Assembly (NCBI GenBank): GCA_949987705.1
Contig: OX465282.1
Coordinates: 86,230,070-86,294,069, forward strand
DNA length: 64,000 bases
Direction of reading: 5' to 3'
DNA from: Thereva unica
Lineage: Eukaryota > Arthropoda > Insecta > Diptera > Therevidae
Shown here: in pieces, positions 56,476 to 64,000 of the stretch
Numbering within the stretch: position 1 is the first letter of the stretch
Layout of the letters: every line of letters starts with the position of its first letter
Made by a program: the position numbers and the translations under genes
Notes under the pieces: generated by a model
Told to the model about the DNA's origin: nothing
The model's input: the letters and a program-made list of their open reading frames with translations, nothing else
The model's database searches: none

Positions 56476-56970
56476 GAAGAAATTGTCGTTCCAGTAAAAT
56501 TACGACTGTCAGCGCAGGGGTCTACATATATCCCTAGTATGCCATCCCTAGTATGCCATATAAAAAATATACATAAAAAGCAAGTGGAGACGAAAGTCGA
56601 GTTGAAGAAAGTGACGTTTCAGTCGAATCTCATTTAATGAAGAAGCCTCAAATTATCAGTAAAATCCACTTACTTATGATGCAATGGCAATAAAGCTGTG
56701 TATGAGATATTACGTTACTTACTAGAAGGTACCTTAGGTGAATTATTTGTGTTCTTTATATAACTTTTTGAACCATCTCTCAGGGCGTTTAAAGTATATA
56801 ATGAAAGCTGTTATAGAGCGTGATAATAATAATTCTAAACTAAAACTAATTTTTAAAACATCGAATTTCTTCAATAAAATGTCAACGACACATAACAAGC
56901 TTAAATTAAGCCTTCTTATTATTTTTTTTAAAAAAAGTTACATTTTAAGTAAAATTACAAAACGACCACA
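56476..56970. other. 3' flank of the exonuclease gene
   Basis: No gene; AT-rich and probably includes the 3' UTR. Confidence 0.4.
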
Positions 56971-59043
56971 TCACACAGCAATGGGGCTGTCAGTTTCGGC
57001 ATCAGAATGGTTTGACTTCTTTATGTTAAGCATTACAGCACCACTAGGTGATCCTGGTGCGCCGCCAAATAGAACAGTAAAAAGTCCGTTGTAAGCAACT
57101 CGGTCCCATAATTTAGCAATCCATTTGTCAATATTCGAAATTGTCTTATCAATTTTTGAAAGTTCGAGCCGTTGAGGCGGTATGCTTAAGTTGATTATGT
57201 TCAAGGAATACTCATGGGCAATATCAAGCGCCTTACTTATCGCCGTCTTATTACTATCAGTTTTGAAGCAATTAATCATGGATGGGTCATTGCTGGGTTC
57301 GTTACATTCATCCTTGGATATAATATGAGCTTTCTTATTAAATATATCATCAAAATCCAAATTCAAATCTGGTGTTGTCACAACTGCAGTTCGTTTTTCA
57401 GATTTTACAATATGAGAGAATAAATTTGTTTTAGTTTCTTTTTCCGCAACTTTTTGCTTTTCTTTTTTATCTTCGTTTGCTTTCTTTCGTGATTTTAGCA
57501 CGGCATCCCCAAAATCTATACCATTTATTAGTTTTAATTTAACTAATTTCATACTGGCTTGACTGTCTTCAATTGAATCATGACCGTCGAGCTTTTCTTG
57601 TATAGTTTCTCCAAAAAACAATTTCATCAATGTTTGCAATTTAGATTTTCGCTTACGCTCGCCGGTTATGTTGTAGATAACGCTTGTATCAATTACATAA
57701 GGATGCATCATTTTCATTGCATGTAAATCTGAGTTGAGTGATTGACCAATTAGTATTGCATCTGGCGGGAGCAGTTCACGGACATCTTTTTGTACCTCCT
57801 GCAACGTTTTTGTAGCATGTAACATCATTTTCGGTGTGATCCCCGAATATGGCGTTAAGTAATCAACAATCTTGTTTGTTGGTCGCACTAAAGTTTCATA
57901 AACTTGTTCAAGATTTTCATCTACTATTGATATTCTAGTTAATTCATTAAGTCCTGAAGTGGTCTTGCACATTTCGCAATCAACTGCAAACATAGGGCTG
58001 TTATCGTGTACTTTTTTATAAGAATCCTTTGACATAACATAACCGTAATAATGTTTTGACAATTGACCATGCATTGGAAGAGGATAATTTTCATCAGCCA
58101 TTTGTAAAGCAGAAAGTAGCAATGTTGTACGAGATATTTTCTCAGGCTTTTTAAGTGATTCAACGTTGTTTTCTGGCTGGGCGTCTTCGTGTTCTTCAAT
58201 AGGGAAAAGTGTTTTAACCATAGTAATAGGTTTCTTCTGTGATTCAAGAGCTGCTTCCAAACTGCCATATTTGGCAATCAGTTCGTCTTGTTGATTATGT
58301 GTTAATGGAACCGTTGCTATTTCATTTAAGATGCTACCTTCTTTATATGGTGGCATAATAACTTCTAATTTATGGGAGAAAATTTTATTAGCATCTACGA
58401 ATTTTGATTCGTATGAAAGAAAATGGAATAGTGATAAGCCTTCAACAATTAACACCGTACTTCGAGTTATCCTCGATGATTTCTCTATATAACACCACCT
58501 AGACGGGCTACATGGTGAAGAGGAGCCAAGTAGGGCTAGCATGAGCAGGTTTTGAATATCTGTTAAAAAAAGGGGAGTTCTTTTTTCACTTTCCACATCG
58601 ATCATTGCCAATTCACCAAATGGTCGTAGTCGTAACTTTGGACCATTAACTAATTGCCTTTTTCTGGCATTTAATTCTCTTTTAATTTGCACATACTGCT
58701 CTTGTGTGAGGGTGATCTTTAATTGGTCACCTTCTATACCTAAAGACTTAGTTTGATCATCTTTAAATTCATCGTTAAAATCGTTAGAAATTTCTTCTCC
58801 TTTCACCTCCTGCTCATACTTCATACGTTTATTAGCAGGCTCAAAATTTTGTTTCTCCAAGACTTTTTTATCCTCGGAATGATTATCCTCGTCTAGACTT
58901 TCACTACTAGAACTAGTAATTCCAGCATCACTACCTTTTAGAGCACGATCTTTATCATTGAGTTTCATAATTTCTGCAAGGGCCGCAAGTTTCCTCTTTT
59001 TCTTTTCCAATCTTGCCTCTTGTTTTGCCGTTAAAGTTTTCAT
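56971..59043 (-). CDS. Rexo5: REXO5/NEF-sp-type RNA exonuclease
   Basis: A 690-residue uninterrupted protein from MKTLTAKQEARLEKKKRKLA. The N-terminus is rich in Lys/Arg and acidic residues (likely nuclear or nucleolar targeting). Residues about 348-505 form a DEDDh 3'-5' exonuclease domain: FAVDCEMCK (D355, E357), LIGQSLNSDLHAMKM (D439), then DGHDSIEDSQASMKLVK (H488, D493), all five catalytic residues present. NITGERKRKSKLQTLMKLFF is typical of the REXO1/REXO5 group. A Lys-rich linker and a C-terminal region (to residue 690) follow. In Drosophila, Rexo5 trims 3' ends of 28S and 5S rRNA and snoRNAs; the same role is inferred. This Met is preferred over one 24 codons upstream because a 58-bp GT-AG intron (59147-59090) appears to start between them. 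Intact in a transposon-rich region, so under selection. Confidence 0.9.
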   Translation of the reverse strand: MKTLTAKQEARLEKKKRKLAALAEIMKLNDKDRALKGSDAGITSSSSESLDEDNHSEDKKVLEKQNFEPANKRMKYEQEVKGEEISNDFNDEFKDDQTKSLGIEGDQLKITLTQEQYVQIKRELNARKRQLVNGPKLRLRPFGELAMIDVESEKRTPLFLTDIQNLLMLALLGSSSPCSPSRWCYIEKSSRITRSTVLIVEGLSLFHFLSYESKFVDANKIFSHKLEVIMPPYKEGSILNEIATVPLTHNQQDELIAKYGSLEAALESQKKPITMVKTLFPIEEHEDAQPENNVESLKKPEKISRTTLLLSALQMADENYPLPMHGQLSKHYYGYVMSKDSYKKVHDNSPMFAVDCEMCKTTSGLNELTRISIVDENLEQVYETLVRPTNKIVDYLTPYSGITPKMMLHATKTLQEVQKDVRELLPPDAILIGQSLNSDLHAMKMMHPYVIDTSVIYNITGERKRKSKLQTLMKLFFGETIQEKLDGHDSIEDSQASMKLVKLKLINGIDFGDAVLKSRKKANEDKKEKQKVAEKETKTNLFSHIVKSEKRTAVVTTPDLNLDFDDIFNKKAHIISKDECNEPSNDPSMINCFKTDSNKTAISKALDIAHEYSLNIINLSIPPQRLELSKIDKTISNIDKWIAKLWDRVAYNGLFTVLFGGAPGSPSGAVMLNIKKSNHSDAETDSPIAV

Positions 59044-59089
59044 TATAAATAATTGTTCCGAAAATTGTCCCAAGTTGAATTTTTGGTGA

Positions 59090-59147
59090 CTAAAAAATGA
59101 GTAAACGGACAACATTTAATATTAATGATAAATTGTAAAATTCTTAC
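59090..59147 (-). other. probable 58-bp 5' intron of the exonuclease gene
   Basis: Minus-strand donor ACC|GTAAGAATTT at 59147 and acceptor CATTTTTTAG at 59090 after a pyrimidine run. Splicing would join an upstream open frame (ASISLP) in frame with HQKFNLGQFS ahead of the Met at 59043. Confidence 0.55.
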
Positions 59148-59707
59148 GGTAAACTAATACTCGCTATAACGAAATAAATATAACATCTCCTGCGATTTTT
59201 ATTTGTTTTACTAAAATCAATACACATTTTACAAATTTCGAAAATTTTATTAATGACAGCAATTTTTTGTTTTTCGCAGTATGTCAATGCCATTACATGA
59301 TTGAAATGAATTTTTTTAACGAAATAAATCAGACTTACTTTCATTTATCTAATGCAATGAGATGTGATAATCTAGTTGCCACAGGTTTGTCCCAGTTAAT
59401 TTTGCCTTTGAATTACAGTTTTATTATTAAAAACATTCCGCAAATAAAATATTTGGTGGGCGCCTTCAAAATTCACGGTGACATGTGGTAAAACTTCTTA
59501 TGATCTTCTTCTTTCTAAACATCCTCGGATTGTGTGACATAACATAAAATATAAGATGAGGTCGTTCTAGAACCAATGCAGCGCTGCAAACATGAAATTA
59601 GTTACTGTAGGTGCGTTTTATTTTCTGGAGTGCGTACGTTGGCGTAGTTCAAGTAGTTGGTTTTCCATATTTGCGTTTATTTTTTTAAATCTTTTATATT
59701 TATGTTA
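59148..59707. other. upstream region of the exonuclease gene
   Basis: Likely promoter and first exon on minus (59148-59350). No other gene. Confidence 0.35.
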
Positions 59708-60396
59708 GTGGGATGATACACGAGTCAACGTGTCTCTGCAACACACTGTCAGTTTGTTGCGCGGAGGTGATACACGAGTCAACACGCTACACGCAACACT
59801 CTGTGTAATAACATTGCGATTTCATATGTATGGGTGTGCATTCCAAAGGGCTGTTTCACACGAGCCGACGGCCAACCAACAGAAATCGCATGAAAACGTC
59901 ATTTGATGGGAAGAGGGTGAGAGAGGACGATGGGGAGGTAAGATTTTCCCATTCAACTTTCTCACACGATTTTCGATACGACTTTTTGACAGCTGTGTGG
60001 TTGTTGTTGTTTTTTATACCTTTGGAAAAAAGAAAAGAAAGAGAAAAGACAAAACAACAACAATAAGCTAAAGCGTTTTGACGTAGAGTTGGTTGGGAAA
60101 ATTGGCCCGTGTGAAAGCCCATGCGACTTTTCGTCGAGTTTCAAAAGGGAATAGACGATAACAACCGATTTCTGTTGGTTGGCCGTCGGCTCGTGTGAAA
60201 CAGCCCAAATTATTTTCACCCAGAATCGCTTGACAGTTACGCATACATAAACATTTTTTAAGCAACTGGAGGAAAAATAGAAATCGTTTCTACTTTCAGT
60301 CAACACCGCACACTTCACCCTGACCCGTCCCTTTGCCTACGAACTGCGCAGAAAAAGCTCGTGTTTCAGAACATGTTGACCCGTGTATCATCCCCC
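59708..60396. mobile_element. MITE with GGGATGATACACGAGTCAAC ends, hosting another MITE
   Basis: Left end GTGGGATGATACACGAGTCA, right end (inverted) GGGGGATGATACACGGGTCA; duplication TTA (59705-59707 and 60397-60399), a canonical Harbinger target. An internal repeat of TGATACACGAGTCAAC lies near 59769. The MITE at 59848-60206 is inserted within it. The outer flank on the right is a LINE tail. Confidence 0.9.
59848..60206. mobile_element. 359-bp MITE with perfect 41-bp ends, nested
   Basis: Ends GGGCTGTTTCACACGAGCCG are inverted and identical for 41 bp; duplication AAA at 59845-59847 and 60207-60209. Non-coding. Identical tips suggest recent movement. Confidence 0.95.
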
Positions 60397-60399
60397 TTA

Positions 60400-60508
60400 C
60401 AATAATTTCAAAATTCAAGAATTCAAAAAGCGCTTTATTGGAAAAAGGCATTACATTACTACTCCCTGGGGCTACACAATACCCAATCAACCAAATATCA
60501 CCCTTTGA
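60400..60508 (+). pseudogene. Jockey/CR1-like LINE last codons
   Basis: NNFKIQEFKKRFIGKRHYIT followed by a stop near 60508; matches the IQEFK tail of 52545-52616. Confidence 0.55.
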
Positions 60509-60572
60509 ATAGAGAAGAAAAGGAACCGAAAATAGCGTACATGTCTTTGAATAGAGAAGACGAGGAAGTGCA

Positions 60573-60967
60573 ATTTTTTTTTTTTTTTTTTTATGTGATA
60601 GACTAGAGGCTTAGGGAAAGTCCCTTTGTACTGTCGACAATCTATTTTATTCGTATAGAGTGCAATGTCGAACAGCAGCTCTAGCCGGAAGATAGACAGA
60701 AGAGAAGGAAGTAACTGTCACAACCTAGCCGCGATATTTGATTCCACCTACTCACAACCATTTCGCGACTCTGACATCGGGGCGTCGAGAACAACTCGCT
60801 GGAGTGTTATGCCTCCTGAAACGAGTTGAATCTCATCAACCAACCGATGGCATGCGCTTGGTGGAGCGGGGAAGGACTAGGGAAGGCTATGACAGGGGAA
60901 GAAGAAAGAAGGAAAGTTAGGTGGGAAAGGCGAAGGACCGTGGCACCACCGGGATTCGAACCCGGGA
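60573..60967 (-). mobile_element. tRNA-derived SINE, head truncated
   Basis: Same body as 34627-35090 (CGCGACTCTGACATC, CTCGCTGGAGTGTTATGCC, CAACCGATGGCATGCGCTTG) with a poly(T) of about 20 at 60573-60591, the A tail of the minus strand. The B box GGTTCGAATCC is present near 60951, but the A-box half is replaced by a (CAA)n tract. Confidence 0.85.
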
Positions 60968-60984
60968 CAACAACAACAACAACA

Positions 60985-61620
60985 ACCCTTTGGGGGGTGG
61001 GGGGCAACTTTGGAAATTTAAATGGGACCCCCCCATTTTTTTGGGCAGATTCGGAATCTTCATAAAAAAATATGAAGATTTTGTCCCAAGCATTTTTTAC
61101 GATTCACCATAGATGGCGCTGTAATCGGAGTTAAACGTTTTTTATGACTTATTTATTTCCGCTGATTACAGCGTCATCTAAGGCAAATCACAAAAAATGA
61201 TAATAACAAAATCTTCATATTTTTTCATGAAGAATCTAAATCTGTAATAAAAAATAGGGGTTTTTATTTTGTTTTAAATTCTGCATCCCTTCCCCTCCAA
61301 AAACTTGGGGGTAGAGAGCCATTTTGATTATTAACTTGAAAACCCCAAATTTTTATTGCAGATTTACATTCTTCATGAAAAAATATGAAGATTTTATTCT
61401 TATCATTTTTTGTGATTCGCCTTAGATGGCGCTGAAATCGGCGGAAATAAATAAGTAATAAAAAAACGTTTTCCTCCGATTACAGCGCCATCTATGGCGA
61501 ATCGTAAAAAATGCTTGGGACAAAATCTTCATATTTTTTTATGAAGATTCCGAATCTGCCCAAAAAGGGGGGTCCTATTTAAATTTCCAAAGTTGCCCCC
61601 CACCCCCCAAAGAAGGGGTT
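60985..61620. repeat. 636-bp foldback element
   Basis: Arms of roughly 290 bp are inverted copies: GGGGGGTGGGGGGCAACTTT at the left mirrors AAAGTTGCCCCCCACCCCCC at the right, and CCATAGATGGCGCTGTAATC mirrors GATTACAGCGCCATCTATGG. Centre near 61290. No coding capacity. Confidence 0.92.
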
Positions 61621-61729
61621 GTTTGGGGGGTCCATTTTTGTATGGTCGGATAGAGTTTCAAAAAATATTGAACACGTGTTTTTTGTTTTTCTATTTCAGA
61701 TATTTGGGTGGTACGGGTGGTTTGGAACA

Positions 61730-61746
61730 CCCTGTATATATATATA

Positions 61747-61812
<66 letters not shown>
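61730..61812. repeat. (TA)n microsatellite
   Basis: About 80 bp of TA repeat with one C interruption, preceded by GGAACACCCTGTATA, a phrase like a mariner-type tip. Confidence 0.95.
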
Positions 61813-61815
<3 letters not shown>

Positions 61816-64000
61816 TGGAACAAAAGATTTAAAGGAGTTCAAAAATAAATTAAGGCATTATAGCGCATACCGAGAAGAAGAAAAGAGGAGAATAAAAATA
61901 AGGCATATGCCAACGAAGAAACCGATATTGAAAGAAAATAATAGGCGGGACATATGCTATAACTGTGGAGAGAAGGGCCACAAATCAACTTTCTGTACTT
62001 CTAAAGAAAAGGGAATGAAATGTTTTAGGTGCAATAACTTCGGGCATATTGCAATTAACTGCCCTAAAGGTAAAACCCAACGCGAAAACGACAGCGTCAA
62101 TTGCATTGAATTAAATGAGGATGTCTCAAGAAAAGAAATTAAAATCGACAAGAAACGATTCAAAGCCTTGTTCGATACAGGGAGCAAACATAATATAGTA
62201 ACGACCAATGTTTACAAAGAGTTGAATCAACCTACATTAACGGATACCGATATTCGTTTTACGGGATTTGGAGGAAAAAAGACGACATCAAAAGGATATT
62301 TCGAAAGCGATGTAGAAATAGATAACGAAAAATATAGAATGAAATTCCATGTTGTCCCCACTGAAAGTATGAACACGCAAGTAATAATCGGTCGTGAAAT
62401 ATTCAATGAAGCGGAAATGACAATTAACTCTGAAGGTATAGTAATAAAAAAGAACAACGAAAACGACGAGATTCAAAATATGATGAACATTGAGGTCGAC
62501 AGTGAAGAATATGATTTTGACAACAACACACCTGAAGGATTCAAAAGGCAAGTAAAAAGTGTTATAGACAATTATCGCCCAAACAGGAGTAAAACGACAG
62601 AGATCGAAATGAAGCTAGTGCTAAAGGATGATACACCAATCTATCATCACCCACGACGATTGCCGATCAAAGAAAGGGTATTTGTCGAAGAACAGGTCCA
62701 GCAGTGGATAGAAGAAGATGTCATCGAACCATGCTATTCAGAATTTGCTAGTCAAATAGTGATAGTCAAGAAGAAAAGTGGAACGTTTAGACTATGTATA
62801 GACTATAGGAAGTTAAACAGGGTTACAGTAAAAGATAGATATCCATTGCCTTTGATTGAAGACTTGCTGGATCGCCTTCAAGAAGCTCGAGTTTTCAGCA
62901 CATTGGACCTCAAGAATGGGTTCTTCCATGTAGGGGTACACCCAGACAGCAGAAAATACACTTCGTTCGTTACGAACAACTCACAGTACCAGTTCAAAAA
63001 AGTTCCATTTGGTCTCTCAAACAGTCCAGCAGTTTTTCAGCGCTTTGTGAATCATGTATTTCGCGAATTGACTAGGAAAGGAATAGCGCTACCATACATG
63101 GACGACATTATCATCCCAGCGAAAGATTATAATGAAGGAATTGTTCGATTGAGAGAAGTCTTAGTCACATGTGAAGAATATGGTCTAGAACTTAATAAAA
63201 AGAAGTGCCAATTTCTAAAGAAAAAAGTGGAATTCTTGGGGCATGTGATTACAGATGGAATGATATCACCATCACCATGCAAAATAGATGCAGTAATGAA
63301 TTTCCCTCAGCCGAGAAACCTAAAGCAACTACAAAGCTTCTTAGGTTTAACAGGGTACTTCAGGAAATTTATTCGCGATTACTCTCGAATAGCTAAACCC
63401 CTAACGGATATGACAAGAACCAACGCTAAATTCAAATTTGACGATGAGGAAGGAAAAGCTTTCAAAACGTTAAAAACTATCTTAAGCGAAAGTCCTATTC
63501 TAGCCATATACAATCAGCGTTACGAGACAGAACTGCACACGGACGCGTCAATAGATGGGTATGGAGCCATTCTATTACAAAAATCTCCAACAGACTCAAA
63601 GTTACATCCAATATATTATATGAGTAGAAAGACAACTCAACCAGAAAGAAAATACTCAAGCTACGAACTAGAAGTTTTGGCCATAGTGGAAGCCATTAAG
63701 AAGTTTCGAGTTTACTTGCTAGGAATCAAGTTTAAGATAGTCACCGACTGCAACGCCGTAAAAGGGACTCTAACAAAAAAGGACTTGACAACCAGAGTCG
63801 CCAGATGGATTCTCTTGCTCGAAGAGTTTGACTATATAATCGAACATAGGACAAATAATAGAATGAGACATGTAGACGCATTAAGTAGGAATCCAGTGTA
63901 TACCATAATCTTAGAGGACGATCTCTTAACGAAGATAATAAGAGCGCAGAGTAAAGACGAAAGTATAAAAGCTATAAAGGAAGTTCTAAGAGAAAAGCCT
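61813..64000 (+). CDS. Ty3/gypsy polyprotein, open at the window end
   Basis: An uninterrupted frame from just after the (TA)n tract to the window end, about 725 codons. In order: gag end with two CCHC knuckles (CYNCGEKGHKSTFC and CFRCNNFGHIAINC), aspartic protease (ALFDTGSKHNIV), linker, RT (FRLCIDYRKLNRVTVKDRYP, FSTLDLKNGFFHV, FKKVPFGLSNSPAVFQRFVN, catalytic LPYMDDIII, FLGHVITDG), and RNase H (ELHTDASIDGYGAILLQ, YSSYELEVLAIVEAIKKFRV, HVDALSRNP). Integrase would follow beyond the window. The 5' LTR and most of gag are missing, replaced by the microsatellite, so the copy may be truncated on that side. No stops seen, so the copy is young. Absence of a visible start is due to truncation. Confidence 0.92.

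Noticed and set aside
61593..61832. Protein-coding frames over the (TA)n tract
   Set aside because: They are only Ile-Tyr repeats read from the microsatellite.

Overview
The window looks like transposon-dense insect DNA, probably from a fly (Diptera). This is inferred from introns of only 49-58 bp, AT-rich spacers, a compact Rexo5-type exonuclease gene, and a mix of PIF/Harbinger, hAT, Tc1, Copia, Ty3/gypsy and LINE relics. The species cannot be named from the sequence. Only two ordinary host genes are convincing, both on the minus strand: a BTB/POZ protein (20802-21935) and a DEDDh RNA exonuclease of the REXO5/NEF-sp family (56971-59043). A third gene, a Harbinger-derived 396-codon ORF with one intron (1292-2531), has altered catalytic residues and may be a domesticated transposase.

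Layout. 1-5060: gypsy and LINE fragments around the Harbinger-derived gene. 6483-11496: a nest of transposons at least four levels deep: a hAT with an 8-bp target duplication, an inverted-repeat element, a full Harbinger element with Myb-like and transposase genes, and a MITE. 11970-19402: a full-length Copia provirus with identical 5-bp target duplications and 214-bp LTRs differing at one base by eye, yet carrying four DNA-transposon insertions. 20802-22006: BTB gene. 22500-26800: MITE, tandem repeat and Tc1 tail in otherwise featureless sequence. 26850-31529: a second hAT-like element (8-bp target duplication) holding a Harbinger relic, a LINE and a MITE. 34342-39445: a 5.1-kb inverted-repeat block inside a satellite-bearing repeat, holding a tRNA-derived SINE, a ZMYM-type hAT and LINE pieces. 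43000-55900: LINE copies of at least three families, a foldback palindrome and several MITEs. 56971-59147: Rexo5-like gene. 59700-61800: nested MITEs, a SINE and a second foldback. 61813-64000: an open Ty3/gypsy polyprotein running off the window.

The main biological story is element-into-element insertion. Target duplications and interrupted ORFs allow relative dating. Several MITE families with different terminal repeats share ACACGA (or ACATGA/ATATGA in the coding Harbinger element) exactly at bases 11-16 from the tip and have 3-bp A/T target duplications, suggesting one group of Harbinger-type transposases mobilised them.
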